64,000 nt of DNA from Haloplanus sp. CK5-1 (GCF_037201915.1 NZ_CP147505.1:1674001-1738000), one strand, 5' to 3'; shown: positions 34,744-45,131, counted from the stretch's first letter. The notes: generated by a model not told the origin, from the letters alone. Numbers and translations: made by a program.

Positions 34744-35620
34744 CCACACCACCGCCCGTCGCGTCCCGGACCTGTCGGCGGAGTTCGATGATCTCCATCG
34801 TCTCGTCGGCGAGCATGGCGAGGAGTTCGCGTTCGCGCCCGGAGAACGACCGCGGTTCGGCGTCGTGGAGACAGAACACGCCGATTGCGTGGCCGTCGGG
34901 CGTGACGAGTGGTGCACCGGCGTAGAACCGGATGTCGGCCTCGACCAGGCGCTCGTTGTCGGCGAACCGCGGGTCGTCGTGCACGTCCTCAACGACGGTG
35001 ACGCCGTCGTCGAGGATGGAGTACGTACAGACGGTGTCCTCCCGGTTCAGCGAGTCGGGGCCGGTACCGTAGCACGCGAGGAAGTCCTCGTGGTGGGCGT
35101 CGACGAAGCCGATGGCGGCCGATCGAACGTCGAACAGCGCGATTGCGAGTCGGCTGAGGCGGTCGACGGTGGCGGACACCCCGTTCGCGTCCTCGACGTA
35201 CCGGTCGAGTGCGGCGAGGCGGCCGTCCTCGTCGTCGGGGAGCGGGTAGGCGGTCTGGCTCCGGAAGCCGACGCTGTGACGGATCAGATCCGGGAGGCGG
35301 TCGCGTGCGCTGGGGCCTTTGGGGAGGTACTCGGCGACCGTGTCGCCGAAGGCCTCGGTGTCGACCGTCTCGAGCGACGCGTCGGTGAAGAGCATGCAGG
35401 CGGCGTCTGGCGTCTGGTCCCGGACGGCATCGAGGAGTTCGATCCCCGTCCCGTCGGGGAGGTCGTACTCGGTGACGACGCAGTCGACGGGCGTCGTGTC
35501 GAGGGCGTCGAGCGCGTCCGCGGCCGTCCCGAAGACGGAGACGTCGAAGCCGGCGTCGTGGAGGGCGTCCCGGGTCGCCCGCCGCGACTCGTCGTCGGGG
35601 TCGATACAGAAGACGTGCAT
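34736..35620 (-). CDS. Response regulator with GAF domain
   Basis: A 294-residue protein: receiver domain (1-115) and a GAF domain (about 130-280, with TVCTYSIL, DDPRFADNERLVEADIRFYAGAPLV and GHAIGVFCLHD). The phospho-acceptor position of the receiver reads CVVTEYDLPDG: Glu where the Asp normally lies four residues before the Pro. The acidic pair near the N terminus (CIDPDDE) and the Lys of YLPKG are kept. A Glu can mimic phospho-Asp, so it may be constitutively active. It has no DNA-binding domain; the partner gene overlaps its 3' end. Confidence 0.8.
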   Translation of the reverse strand: MHVFCIDPDDESRRATRDALHDAGFDVSVFGTAADALDALDTTPVDCVVTEYDLPDGTGIELLDAVRDQTPDAACMLFTDASLETVDTEAFGDTVAEYLPKGPSARDRLPDLIRHSVGFRSQTAYPLPDDEDGRLAALDRYVEDANGVSATVDRLSRLAIALFDVRSAAIGFVDAHHEDFLACYGTGPDSLNREDTVCTYSILDDGVTVVEDVHDDPRFADNERLVEADIRFYAGAPLVTPDGHAIGVFCLHDAEPRSFSGRERELLAMLADETMEIIELRRQVRDATGGGVDG

Positions 35621-35713
35621 TGGTCGGTATCGGTGAGCGACTCGTAATAAGCCTGGCGCGGCGCCGACGCGCGCCGGAACACACTTGTTTCGGCCCGACG
35701 TACCCACGAGCGA

Positions 35714-36376
35714 ATGGTCGCACACGCCTACGATTTCTGGCTGTTCGACCTCGACGGGACGCTGGTGGACGTGGACCCCGCCTACGCCCGGTCGGTGTTC
35801 GACCGCGTCGGCGACCGCCTCGGCCGCTCGTTCACCGAGCGCGAGATGGAGGTCCTCTGGCACGGGCTCTCCGGGGAGCGAACCCCACAACTCCGCGAGT
35901 GGGGGATCGACCCCGAGTCGTTTTGGGCTGCCCTCCACGAGGCCGAGGACCCGGCGGCACGCGTCGAGGCGACGTACCTCCACGACGACGCCGCCTTCGT
36001 CGCCGACCTCGACCGACCCGTGGGTCTCGTCACTCACTGTCAGGAGTATCTCGCCGCCCCGGTGCTCGACCGTCTCGACATCCGGGACTGGTTCGACGCA
36101 GTCGTGATGTGCACGGGCGAGGTGGGGTGGAAGCCCGACCCCGCGCCGGTGTATCGCGCCATGTCCGACCTCGGCGTCGAGGACGGGGCGGCGGGCGTCC
36201 TCGCGGGCGACGGCCCCAACGACGTGGGTGCGGCGTGGAACGCCGGCCTCGACGGCGTCCACGTCGAGCGCCACGGTCCGGAGCGCCGGGGGCAGTGTGT
36301 CCTCGGCGACTACCGGGTCCGGAACCTGGACGAACTGCGGACCGCCGAGACGACCGCGGTCGTCGGGAGCGACTGA
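35714..36376 (+). CDS. HAD-superfamily phosphatase-like hydrolase
   Basis: A 220-residue HAD hydrolase. Motif I is FDLDGTLVD (nucleophile and acid Asp), motif II the VTHCQEYL region, motif III Lys in WKPDPAPVY, and motif IV AGDGPNDVGAA. The helical cap (about 20-90) is of the phosphoglycolate phosphatase type. Substrate unknown. It is divergent from the response regulator and convergent with the MoeA fusion. Confidence 0.85.
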   Translation: MVAHAYDFWLFDLDGTLVDVDPAYARSVFDRVGDRLGRSFTEREMEVLWHGLSGERTPQLREWGIDPESFWAALHEAEDPAARVEATYLHDDAAFVADLDRPVGLVTHCQEYLAAPVLDRLDIRDWFDAVVMCTGEVGWKPDPAPVYRAMSDLGVEDGAAGVLAGDGPNDVGAAWNAGLDGVHVERHGPERRGQCVLGDYRVRNLDELRTAETTAVVGSD

Positions 36377-36382
36377 TCCGCC

Positions 36383-38266
36383 TCAGCGGTCGGGGTCGAA
36401 GCCGGGGAGGTCGACGACGGCGTCGTCGAGACCCGCGTCGAGGGCCGCTTCCAGTTCGGCGACACCGGCCTTGTCGGTCCGGTCCGGGTTCGCAAGGACG
36501 CGCACGGACTCGGTACCGAGTGGGACGAACTCACAGTCGAGCGCCGCGGCGGTGGCCCGGAGACCGAGGCCGGCGTCGGCCGCGCCCGAGAGCACCTTCC
36601 GCGCCGGGCTCTCGAACCCCTTGACCGTCAGGTCGTAGCCGTCGATGGCGTCCGTGAGGTCGCGGCGGTCGACACCGCGGTCGTCGGCGACCCGGTCGAG
36701 TTCGTCGTCCAGGCTGGCGCGGAGCCCGGAGTCGCCGCCGCGGTTGACGAAGCGGCCGTCACCGTCGACCAGGTCGGCCAGTCCGGACACGTCGGCGCCG
36801 GGAGCGACGAGCAACCCCCACTCGCGGGTCCAACCACCGAGGTCGACGGCGTCGACGTCGCGGTCCGAGGGACCGGAGACGACGGCGACGTCGGGGACGC
36901 CGTCGCGGAGGCGGCGACGCCCCTGCCGGCTCCCCACGTCGAGGTACCGGGGGCGCTCCAGCCGGTCGAGGAGGCGAGAGAGCGCGGGGTCGTCCTCGCC
37001 GACGCCCAGGAGGGTCGGCGGGCGCACGTCGGGCGAGAACAGTTGGACGGTCACGGCCTCGCCCTCGGCGAGGTAGGCGGTGTCGGCGTCCACCTCGACG
37101 ACGCCGTCGGCCTCGACCAGGCTCGTCGTCGCGCCGCTCCCCTTGTCGACGGGATAGACGAGCGTCCCCTCCTCGGTCTCGACGAGACCGACGGGCATCA
37201 GGCGGGTGCGACCCTCGCCGTACCGCTCGCGGACGGCCATCCGGCCCTCGACGGTCGCCGTCTGCGGGTCGGGGAGGCCGGCGGCCGACCGGATGGCCGG
37301 CGCGACGAAGGTGCGGAAGATGGTGAGCGCCGAGACCGGATATCCGGGGAGGCCGACGTACGCTGAGTCCTCCAAGCGGCCGACGAGCATGGGTTTGCCC
37401 GGCTTGACCGAGACGCCGTGGAGGAGGAGTTCACCCTCGCTCTCGATGACGCGGTAGATCACGTCGACCGCGCTGGCGGAGGTCGACCCCGACGAGAGGA
37501 CGAGGTCGCACTCGTCGGCGGCCTCGATCAGCAGGCGCTCCATCTCGTCGTAGTCGTCGCCGGCGTGGGGGTAGAGCCGCGGGTCGCCGCCCGCCTCCTC
37601 GACGCCGGCGGCGACGGTGTAGGAGTTGACGTCGTAGATCTGTCCGGCCTCGCTGTGGAGGTCGCCACCCGGGCGGACGAGTTCGTCGCCCGTGGAGACG
37701 ATGCCGACCGTCGGCGTGCCGCGGACGGGCACCTCGTCGACGCCGAGCGCCGACAGGAGGCCGATCTCGCGGGGCGTAATCAGGGTTCCGGGACCGAAGG
37801 CCCGTGACCCGGCGGCCACGTCGGCGCCCGCGAACATGACGCGGTCGCCCGGCGCGACCGCGGTGCGGATCGCGATGCCCGCATCGACCTCGTCGGTCCG
37901 CTCGACCATCACGACGGCGTCGGCCCCGTCGGGCAACACCGCGCCGGTCGATATCTCGGCACAGGTCCCCTCCCGGACGGTCACGTCCGGTTCGGCCCCG
38001 GCGTGGACCGTCCCCACCTGGTCGAGGACGACCGGGTCGGCCTCGTCGGCGCCGAAGGTGTCGCGGGCACGGACGGCGTAGCCGTCGACGCTCGCGCGAT
38101 CGAATCCCGGCACGTCGAGGTCGGCGTCGACGCGGTCGGCGAGGACCCGCCCCCGCGCCTCGTCGAGGGGGACCGTCTCCGGATCGGGCGTCAGGTCGAG
38201 GCTCCGGATCGCCTCGCGGGCCTCCGCGGGCGAGGCGAGGTCGCGGAACTGGCGTCGGTCCGTCAT
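36383..38266 (-). CDS. moeA: MoeA fused to a periplasmic-binding-protein-like domain
   Basis: A 627-residue protein. Residues 1-405 are a complete MoeA (FDRASVDGYAVRARDTFG, STGDELVRPGG, LSSGSTSASAVDVIYRV, GLPGYPVSALTIF) that inserts molybdate or tungstate into molybdopterin. Residues about 420-625 resemble a type 2 solute-binding fold (GREGRRRLRDGVPDVAVV-like strand, GLRASLDDEL, ESPARKVLSGAADAGLGLRATA), found in archaeal MoeA-PBP fusions and possibly sensing oxyanions or cofactor. It lies just downstream of a second MoeA on the same strand, so the two are probably co-expressed. Confidence 0.88.
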   Translation of the reverse strand: MTDRRQFRDLASPAEAREAIRSLDLTPDPETVPLDEARGRVLADRVDADLDVPGFDRASVDGYAVRARDTFGADEADPVVLDQVGTVHAGAEPDVTVREGTCAEISTGAVLPDGADAVVMVERTDEVDAGIAIRTAVAPGDRVMFAGADVAAGSRAFGPGTLITPREIGLLSALGVDEVPVRGTPTVGIVSTGDELVRPGGDLHSEAGQIYDVNSYTVAAGVEEAGGDPRLYPHAGDDYDEMERLLIEAADECDLVLSSGSTSASAVDVIYRVIESEGELLLHGVSVKPGKPMLVGRLEDSAYVGLPGYPVSALTIFRTFVAPAIRSAAGLPDPQTATVEGRMAVRERYGEGRTRLMPVGLVETEEGTLVYPVDKGSGATTSLVEADGVVEVDADTAYLAEGEAVTVQLFSPDVRPPTLLGVGEDDPALSRLLDRLERPRYLDVGSRQGRRRLRDGVPDVAVVSGPSDRDVDAVDLGGWTREWGLLVAPGADVSGLADLVDGDGRFVNRGGDSGLRASLDDELDRVADDRGVDRRDLTDAIDGYDLTVKGFESPARKVLSGAADAGLGLRATAAALDCEFVPLGTESVRVLANPDRTDKAGVAELEAALDAGLDDAVVDLPGFDPDR

Positions 38267-38369
38267 CGGAGGGTCCCTCCGATTACGGACGTCGGAAGTC
38301 GCAGGGCGCGAAGCGAGACGCGACCGAAGCGAGCGTCTCGCGCGAGCGCCATCGTCTTCCGGAAGTCAC

Positions 38370-39593
38370 TCACGCCGACCACTCCCAGTCCTCGACCGCA
38401 ACCGTCTCGCCGGCGTCGAACCCCTCGCGCTCCTCGGGGACGACGACCCAGCCGTCCGCGAGTGCGACGCTGGAGAGGACACCCGACCCGCTGGCGCGGG
38501 TGGGTTCGGCGGCGGGGAGGTCGCCGTCGTCGTCCGCCAGCCGAACCCGCGCGAACGTCCGGGTGCCGGGCTCGCTGGATATCTTCCGGTCCAGCTGGGC
38601 CTCGACGGTCGGGTGGGGCGGGACGGGCATGTTGCCGGCCGTCTTGAGAATGGGCCGGAGGAACTGGACGGCGTTGACGATGCAGGCGACGGGATAGCCC
38701 GGTAGCATGACGACGGGTGTCCCCTCGACCACGCCGAGCGCGACGGGGTGGCCGGGCTTCAGGGCGACGCCGTGGACGAGCACCTCGCCGATGTCGTCGA
38801 CCACCTCGGGCGTGTGGTCGCGTTCGCCGACCGAGGAGCCGCCGGTGGTGACGACGACGTCCTTCGCGAGGTCGCGCTGGATCGCGGCCCGAATGGCGTT
38901 GGGGTCGTCGTCGACGACGTTCCGGTAGGTGGGAACCGCACCCCAGCGGTCGGCGAACCCCGAGACGGTCAGGCCGTTGGTCTCGATCACCTCGCCGGGA
39001 CCGGGGTCGCGCTGGACGAGTTCTTCGCCCGTGGGGATCACGCCGACCGTCGGCGGTTCGTACACCTCGACTCGGTCGATGCCGACCGACTTCAGGAGGC
39101 CGAGATCCGATGGACGGAGGCGGTGTCCCGGCTCGTACAGTTCCTCGCCCTCGACCACGTCCTCGCCGACGTCGCCGACGTTCTCGCCCTCGGCGACGGC
39201 GTCGAACACCTCTATCTCGTCGCCGACGGCCTCGGTTTGCTCGATCATGACGACGGCGTCCGCACCATCCGGGAGGTCGCTCCCGGTGTGGACGCGGACG
39301 GCGTCGCCGGATCGGACGTCGCCGTCGCCCTCGCGGAGGACGGTCGGGGAGCGGTCGGTCGCGCCGAAGGTGTCGGCCGCTCGGACGGCGTAGCCGTCCA
39401 TGGCGGCACGGTCGTAGCCGGGGACCGGTCGGGGTGCAGTGACCGTCTCGGCGAGCGTCCGGCCGTCGGCCCGGCCGAGGGCCACCCGTTCGGTTCGGTC
39501 GTGGCCCGTCACCGCACCGAGGACGGTCTCGAGGGCCGCAGCGACGCGGGTTCGGTCCTTGAACCCCGCGTGTTCGAGGTCGTCGTGACTCAT
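38370..39593 (-). CDS. moeA: Molybdopterin molybdotransferase MoeA (single-domain paralogue)
   Basis: A 407-residue MoeA of normal length: YDRAAMDGYAVRAADTFGA, VIPTGEELVQRDPG, TTGGSSVGERDHTPEVVD, LPGYPVACIVNAVQF. It is a paralogue of the MoeA-PBP fusion downstream. Pairs of MoeA proteins in archaea have been proposed to separate molybdenum and tungsten insertion; which does which is unknown here. The ATG at 39593 gives MSHDDLEH; an earlier in-frame start adds 20 atypical residues. It is divergent from the Hsp20-like gene. Confidence 0.9.
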   Translation of the reverse strand: MSHDDLEHAGFKDRTRVAAALETVLGAVTGHDRTERVALGRADGRTLAETVTAPRPVPGYDRAAMDGYAVRAADTFGATDRSPTVLREGDGDVRSGDAVRVHTGSDLPDGADAVVMIEQTEAVGDEIEVFDAVAEGENVGDVGEDVVEGEELYEPGHRLRPSDLGLLKSVGIDRVEVYEPPTVGVIPTGEELVQRDPGPGEVIETNGLTVSGFADRWGAVPTYRNVVDDDPNAIRAAIQRDLAKDVVVTTGGSSVGERDHTPEVVDDIGEVLVHGVALKPGHPVALGVVEGTPVVMLPGYPVACIVNAVQFLRPILKTAGNMPVPPHPTVEAQLDRKISSEPGTRTFARVRLADDDGDLPAAEPTRASGSGVLSSVALADGWVVVPEEREGFDAGETVAVEDWEWSA

Positions 39594-39690
39594 ACCTGCC
39601 TTTGCGTTTGGGGATACAAAAACCCGTAGCCGGGCCACTGGGGCCACACACACCGCGGCCTTTTTCGATCCCCGCGCCTAACGGGGAGCC

Positions 39691-40047
39691 ATGTCAGCAT
39701 TTCGGGACGCGCTTCGGGACCTCCCCGAGGCGGTGTTCGCGGATCTGCTCGAGAGCGACGACGCCTACCTCCTCGTCCTCGACCTGCCGGGCGCGACCGC
39801 CGAGACGGTCGACGTGCGGGTCGAGATGGGACGGCTCGAGATCGAGGCTCGGCGCGAGAAGACGCTCCCCGAGTCGTTCGAGTACGTCCGCGAGGATCGG
39901 CCGCTCTTTCTCGACGCCGAACTCCCACTGCCGCCGGACGCGACGGGTGCGGGGGCCGACGGGTCGATGGAACGGGGTGTCCTCGAACTCCGCCTCCCGA
40001 AGTACGAGGCCGCACCGGAGCAGTCCGTCCCGATCGAGGACGCGTAA
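39691..40047 (+). CDS. Hsp20/alpha-crystallin-like small heat-shock protein
   Basis: A 118-residue protein with the alpha-crystallin core: YLLVLDLPGATAETVDVRVEMGRLEIEARREK and the GVLELRLPK end-strand. The N-terminal arm is short and the C-terminal IxI-type tail is reduced to VPIEDA. It may act as a chaperone or as an Hsp20-like accessory. The ABC1 kinase gene starts 6 nt after its stop, so they are likely co-transcribed. Confidence 0.85.
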   Translation: MSAFRDALRDLPEAVFADLLESDDAYLLVLDLPGATAETVDVRVEMGRLEIEARREKTLPESFEYVREDRPLFLDAELPLPPDATGAGADGSMERGVLELRLPKYEAAPEQSVPIEDA

Positions 40048-40053
40048 GCCCGG

Positions 40054-41727
40054 GTGGTCACGCTGGTCAATCTCCGTGCGTACTGGCGGTTCGTCCGGGT
40101 CGTACACCAGTTCCTCCCGCTCCTGTTCGCGTACGCCCGCGACCGACGACGCTACCTCCTGTTCGGCGGGCCCCGGAGCGTCGATCCGGAGACACAGCGG
40201 GAGCGGGCCGACCGGCTACTGAACTCGCTTCTGACTCTCGGGCCGACGTTCATCAAACTCGGGCAACTGCTGTCGACGAGGCCGGACATCCTCCCGCCGG
40301 CGTACATCGAAGTCCTGACCTCGCTGCAGGACGACGTGCCGCCGGCCCCGTGGGAGGAGACGAAGCCGGTCCTCGAGGAGGATGTCGGCCCGGTCGACGA
40401 GGTGTTCGACGACTTCGAACGCGACGCCATCAGCGGTGCCAGCCTCGGGCAGGTGTACCGCGCGACCTACGACGACGAACCGGTGGCGATCAAGGTCCGA
40501 CGACCGGGGATCGAACCCCTCGTCGAGGCCGACCTGCGGGCGGTCGGGTGGGTTCTGCCGATCCTCCTGCGCTTTACCGACGAGGCGCGCCGGTTCTCGC
40601 TGTCGAACCTCGCCGACGAGTTCTCGAACACGATCAGAGAGGAGATGGACTACGGCCGCGAGCGGCGGATGCTCAACGAGATCCGGGGAAATTTCGAGGA
40701 CAACGACCGGATCCGCATCCCGGCGGGGGTCGACGACCTCTCGGGCGAACGCGTCCTCGTCATGGAGTACATCGGTGGCACCAAGATCAACGACGTCGAC
40801 ACGCTCGACGAGAAGGGGTTGGACCGGACCGACCTCGCCGAGAGCCTCCAGCGGATCTACCTCCAGATGATCATCGAGGACGGCGTCTTCCACGCCGACC
40901 CGCATCCGGGCAACCTGTCGGTCGACGACGACGGGGCGATCATCTTCTACGACTTCGGCATGAGCGGGCGGGTGGACGCCTTCTTCCAGGAGAAGATCGT
41001 CGATTTCTACATCGCCGTCGCCAACCAGGACATCGACGGCATCCTCGACGCGATGGTGGAGATGGGGACGCTCAGCCCCGAGGCCGACCGCCAAGTGATG
41101 GGCAACGTGATGGAACTCGCCATCGCGGACGTGCGCGGCGAGGACCTCGAACAGTACCGCGTCCAGCAGGTCATCCAGCAGGTCGAGGACACCATCTACG
41201 AGTTCCCCCTCCGCCTGCCACGGAACTTCGCGCTCATCCTGCGGGTGGCGACGGTCGTCGAGGGGGTGTGTGTCACCCTCGACCCCGACTTCGACTTCAT
41301 CAGCGTCGCGACCGACTACCTCACCGAACAGGGGTACCGCGAGGAGGGCGTCCGGCAGGCCGTCGAGTCGGCGGGCGACCAACTGGAGGAAACGGCGCGG
41401 TCGCTGGTGACCGTCCCCCCGAAACTCGACGACGTCCTCGACCGGGTCAAGCGCGAGGACCTCACGGTGCAGGTCCAACTCGACGACGAACACGACGTCT
41501 TGGACCAACTCGCGAAACGAATCGCCTACAGCATCCTCGCCGCGGTCGGGGTGCTCTCGACGGCCATCCTCTACTCGTTCAACGAGACGCCGGAGGCGGC
41601 GGTCGTCGCCGCGGTCATAACGGTCCCGGTCGGGGCCCTGCTCTACCGGTCGCTCCGGCGCAAGCGCGGCGTCACGGCGCGACCGCAGTTCACGAGACAG
41701 GAGATGCGGCGGCGGCGGGAGGAGTGA
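40054..41727 (+). CDS. ABC1/UbiB-family atypical kinase
   Basis: A 557-residue ABC1 (AarF/UbiB) protein. It has the family's KxGQ motif (FIKLGQLLSTRPDILP), the Ala-rich loop variant AISGASLGQVYRA, catalytic Lys in VAIKVRRP, HADPHPGN and YDFGMSG. Two C-terminal hydrophobic segments (about 490-510 and 514-532) anchor it to the membrane. In other organisms these proteins support quinone or lipid metabolism. It starts with GTG; the stop is directly adjacent to the stop of the giant tubulin-like gene on the opposite strand. Confidence 0.9.
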   Translation: MVTLVNLRAYWRFVRVVHQFLPLLFAYARDRRRYLLFGGPRSVDPETQRERADRLLNSLLTLGPTFIKLGQLLSTRPDILPPAYIEVLTSLQDDVPPAPWEETKPVLEEDVGPVDEVFDDFERDAISGASLGQVYRATYDDEPVAIKVRRPGIEPLVEADLRAVGWVLPILLRFTDEARRFSLSNLADEFSNTIREEMDYGRERRMLNEIRGNFEDNDRIRIPAGVDDLSGERVLVMEYIGGTKINDVDTLDEKGLDRTDLAESLQRIYLQMIIEDGVFHADPHPGNLSVDDDGAIIFYDFGMSGRVDAFFQEKIVDFYIAVANQDIDGILDAMVEMGTLSPEADRQVMGNVMELAIADVRGEDLEQYRVQQVIQQVEDTIYEFPLRLPRNFALILRVATVVEGVCVTLDPDFDFISVATDYLTEQGYREEGVRQAVESAGDQLEETARSLVTVPPKLDDVLDRVKREDLTVQVQLDDEHDVLDQLAKRIAYSILAAVGVLSTAILYSFNETPEAAVVAAVITVPVGALLYRSLRRKRGVTARPQFTRQEMRRRREE

Positions 41728-44700
41728 CTACTCCCCGAGGTCGATCGTACTCTCGAAGGTCTCGACGTTCGTCTTGCTCGCGAAGACGTCGTCCCGGTCG
41801 GCCTCGGTCGCGTCGACGAACTCCAGTAACTCGTCGGGGTCTCTGAGGTCGATGAGCGGGTCCCGGTAGACGTACGCGCCCGTGCCGTCCTCGTCGACCA
41901 TCGTCCGGTCCATCCCGTCCAGTCCGTGGGCGTGGCGTGCCTTGATGCTCTCGACGAGTTCGTCGCGCTGCTCGAAGTATTTCTCGCGGTAGCCGGAGGC
42001 CTCCCGGACCGGTCGGAGGTTGTCGAGGAAGACGCCGCCGACGAACGTGACCAGTGACGTGTCCCACGGCCCGCCGAACTCACAAGTTCTCGGCAGGTAG
42101 CCGTTCACCCCGTTCTGCGCCGCGATGGTCCGCCGGAGAGTCGCCTCGATATCACCGTCCGGATCGTAGTCTGTGATGTCCTTCTCGGCGAACGCCTCCC
42201 CCATGAACACCGGGAGGATCTTGTGGTGGTCGTACAGGATGTTCTGCAGGGTGTCGTCGTCGGGGATCGTTCCGATGTCCGGCGCGGGCCTGCCCTGGTA
42301 GAGCGGTAGCCGATCGTCGAGCACCGCGATGTTCTCGGCGAATCCCTTGAGTCGCGCCCCGATGACCCCCTCGTCCTCCTCGTGGAGGCCGGCCTCGACG
42401 AGGCTGTCGTGTTCGAGGATGGGCACATCCCTCCCGACGTCGATCCGGTTGATGTACTGGTCGTTCTCGGCGACGCTCACGAACTCGATGTCCGGGGGTC
42501 GCTGGGTCGTCGGTGCCGTGGAGAACAGGTGACCCTCGTCCTGAATGATGTCCATCAGGGCTTCGTACCGGCCGTGTTCGACCAGCAACCGGTCGCGCTC
42601 CCGTTCGATATCGGTGCGGAGGTCGGCGACCGGGTCGACGAACGCACCCCGGAAGCCCGCGTTGACCGGATCGCTCTCGTCCGGAGCGACGCCGCTCGCC
42701 TCGATGGCGTCCAGAAACGTATCGACCGATTCGTCGTCGAAGCCGGCCTCGAGGCGGTCTCGAAGCGCCTGTGGGGCGTCGGCGACGCTCCCGGGCCAGG
42801 AGAGGTACGGGTGCCGGCTGTGGAGCGCGTCGCCGACCTCGTCGTCGAACGTCTCGCGGTCGATCGACGGGTCGGCGAGACGCCGCTCGAACGAGTCGAC
42901 GGCCTCGGCGACGAGGGTCGACCGGTGGGCGTCGAAGTCGCCGAGGAAACCGGCTCGTTCACCGAGGTCGCCGGTGTACTTCGCGTAGAACTGCTCGTCG
43001 AAGTCGGTCTGGACCGAAAAGAGGTCGTCGTCGATCAGGCGGACCGCATCCGCGAACTCCGCTCGCCAGTCGTTCCCCCCGAACGGCAGCCATCGAAGGA
43101 TTCCCTCCCGGTCCGCGGCCACTTTGGCCGCCTTCGCCCGGCCGAGGGCATCGACGGAGCGCTCGATGGCCGCCGAATCGATCGGTGACAGACCCACCTC
43201 GTCGAGCCGTTCGTTCAGTTCGTCGAACCGGTCGAAATCGAGGGTGATGTCGCGGAGGCCCTCCGGGTGGGCGGTCCCCTCGACCTCGGCGGCGCTATGC
43301 CTGATTTCGGCCTCCAAGTCGTCGAGGAGGTCGACGATGGCGTCCTCGTGGCGGTCTATCGTCTCGATCTCGTCGAGCGTCGGACGAACGTCGAGCAACC
43401 ACTCGTCCCTGGCCCGGGTGGCCATCTCCACGATATCCGACTCGAACGCCTCGATGCGGTCGATGTCGTCCTCGAGGTCGTCGAGCCTATGCCTGATATG
43501 CGCCCGCTCGTCCTCGACGCCGACGGGCGCGACCGAGCGGTCGTCGTCCATCGCACATCCCTCGATCGCCGCGGCGATGTCGTCGTCCTCGAAGAGGGAG
43601 ACGGCGCGAAGCAGGTTCGCCCGGCGCCGGATCGCCTCTAGTTCCCGCTGGACGAACTCGTCGAGATGCTGGTGTCTCCGTTCTTGCGGGTATCTGTCTT
43701 CCGGATCGTCGACCTGGCGCACGACGCGCGGCACCTCCGTCACGATGGCCTCGTTCCGCTCGACGCCCTCCTCGGTACTCCGTTTCAGGGTGTCGACCGC
43801 GTCCTCGAGCGTCTCCAGCCAGTCCCAGGCCGGGTCGTATCCCAGGGCGTCGAGGACGTCTCCGTCGAGCACCTCGACCAGCGTGTCGAAGCGGTCGCGA
43901 AGCGCCGCCGCTTGGGCGCTGGTGAGGCTGAACCGGTCGCTGTCCGGGGCCGTCCCCTCGTTTGCCCGTTCGAGGTACTCCGCCGTGTCCTCCCGTCGGA
44001 AGTGCGTGACGACGTAGTCCTCGAGGGCGTCGTACAGTTCGTGTTCGGCCTCGAGCGCGTGGAGGCGGTCGTCGAGGAAGTCACGTATCTTTCCGTCCGC
44101 CTCCGCAAGGTCTTCGACGTCGTATCGGAGAGTCTGGGGCACTGCGACGGTGAACGGGGCGTACTCCGGTGGACCGGCCATCGTCCCGAGTTCGTCGGTG
44201 CAGGAGCCGATATTCCGGTGGGCCATGATGGCGTTGACCGCCGCCTCGTCGAACTCCTGCCGGTCGCTCTCGTCGCGGATGTCTTCTAGCCCGCCGAAGG
44301 GCAGGAGGACGACGTTCTTGAACGGGCTGATTTCGTGTCGGGACAGGTATTCGAGCTCCGAGAGGGCGGCGTAGGCGTTGGCGAGTTTCTTGTCTCTCTC
44401 CCCGGTGTCGGGAATGACGGCGAAGAGGTGGAGCGTATCGACGTTCCCGGCGATCTCCCTGGCGACGTCGAGGAACATGCCCGACCCGGTGCTCGCGTGA
44501 TAGATCGCCTTGCCCAGGGCGCGCCGACGGAGCAGGCCCTCGTTGTAGTCGTCGACCAGCATCTCGTCGCTGTCGTCCATCCACCAGGCCCGCAGGTCGC
44601 CGGCGAACTCGTTCACTACGGCAGGTTGAGCGAGCGCCGACGGCTGTTGGAGTTCGGGTCCGACCCCGTCCAGTGGGTTGATGTACTCGATGCCCGTGTC

Positions 44701-44979
44701 CAGCACCGGTTCGTCGCGTCCGACCTCGTCCGCGAGCGCTTCGATATGCTCGTTGATCTGGGCAGCGACGCGTTCGTCGGTCGACTGCTGGTCGCGGTCG
44801 GTGTCGACGACGTACGCTTGAACGTCCGGTGCGAGAGTGTCTCCCCTCGGTTCGATTGCCTCCCGGAGTATCCAGTCCGTCCGCATGAACTCGGTGACGA
44901 TACGTTTGCCGGCGTTGCCGATTCCGACGAGCATCTCGGGCGTCGCCGCCCGGGGTTGTCCGTCGTCGTGTGCACCCAT
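41728..44979 (-). CDS. Giant tubulin-superfamily-like protein (Tubulin_2 type)
   Basis: A 1083-residue protein. Residues about 15-420 keep the tubulin/FtsZ fold order: an N-terminal nucleotide-binding loop [12 protein letters not shown], Asp-rich VVDTDRD strand, and HASTGSGMF at 161-169 in place of the canonical GGGTGSG. The rest is a long mostly helical region with coiled-coil segments (about 480-800) and a mixed C-terminal domain. It belongs with the tubulin-like (PF13809-type) proteins, which have been proposed to act in membrane remodelling. ATG 44979 is chosen because longer frames cross the promoter. It is divergent from eIF5A. No partner gene is adjacent. Confidence 0.75.
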   Translation of the reverse strand: MGAHDDGQPRAATPEMLVGIGNAGKRIVTEFMRTDWILREAIEPRGDTLAPDVQAYVVDTDRDQQSTDERVAAQINEHIEALADEVGRDEPVLDTGIEYINPLDGVGPELQQPSALAQPAVVNEFAGDLRAWWMDDSDEMLVDDYNEGLLRRRALGKAIYHASTGSGMFLDVAREIAGNVDTLHLFAVIPDTGERDKKLANAYAALSELEYLSRHEISPFKNVVLLPFGGLEDIRDESDRQEFDEAAVNAIMAHRNIGSCTDELGTMAGPPEYAPFTVAVPQTLRYDVEDLAEADGKIRDFLDDRLHALEAEHELYDALEDYVVTHFRREDTAEYLERANEGTAPDSDRFSLTSAQAAALRDRFDTLVEVLDGDVLDALGYDPAWDWLETLEDAVDTLKRSTEEGVERNEAIVTEVPRVVRQVDDPEDRYPQERRHQHLDEFVQRELEAIRRRANLLRAVSLFEDDDIAAAIEGCAMDDDRSVAPVGVEDERAHIRHRLDDLEDDIDRIEAFESDIVEMATRARDEWLLDVRPTLDEIETIDRHEDAIVDLLDDLEAEIRHSAAEVEGTAHPEGLRDITLDFDRFDELNERLDEVGLSPIDSAAIERSVDALGRAKAAKVAADREGILRWLPFGGNDWRAEFADAVRLIDDDLFSVQTDFDEQFYAKYTGDLGERAGFLGDFDAHRSTLVAEAVDSFERRLADPSIDRETFDDEVGDALHSRHPYLSWPGSVADAPQALRDRLEAGFDDESVDTFLDAIEASGVAPDESDPVNAGFRGAFVDPVADLRTDIERERDRLLVEHGRYEALMDIIQDEGHLFSTAPTTQRPPDIEFVSVAENDQYINRIDVGRDVPILEHDSLVEAGLHEEDEGVIGARLKGFAENIAVLDDRLPLYQGRPAPDIGTIPDDDTLQNILYDHHKILPVFMGEAFAEKDITDYDPDGDIEATLRRTIAAQNGVNGYLPRTCEFGGPWDTSLVTFVGGVFLDNLRPVREASGYREKYFEQRDELVESIKARHAHGLDGMDRTMVDEDGTGAYVYRDPLIDLRDPDELLEFVDATEADRDDVFASKTNVETFESTIDLGE

Positions 44980-44992
44980 GGACCACGGATAT

Positions 44993-45013
44993 ACTATCGT
45001 CGAACATGATAGT
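44993..45013. promoter_or_regulatory. Inverted repeat upstream of the tubulin-like gene
   Basis: ACTATC (44993-44998) and GATAGT (45008-45013) form a 6-bp palindrome with a 9-nt spacer, 14 nt before the tubulin-like ATG on the minus strand. It overlaps the expected core promoter, so it may be an operator. Confidence 0.35.
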
Positions 45014-45101
45014 TTGGGAACGGAAAGGTGCTTCCGAAAGCGACACCCACCGTTCGCCCCCGGAGGACCGCCCGTGGCCCGACGACCCACTTTCCAAACC
45101 G

Positions 45102-45108
45102 TTTATAC
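45102..45108 (+). promoter_or_regulatory. TATA box of eIF5A operon
   Basis: TTTATAC lies 24-30 nt before the eIF5A ATG, the spacing of a leaderless archaeal transcript. Confidence 0.65.
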
Positions 45109-45131
45109 ACCGCGTTCCGTTATCGGTCCGT

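Noticed and set aside
38263-38352. 29-codon ORF between the two moeA genes
   Set aside because: It lies in a GCGAAGCGAGACGC-type inverted repeat; its ATGA overlap with moeA is not supported by any conserved sequence.
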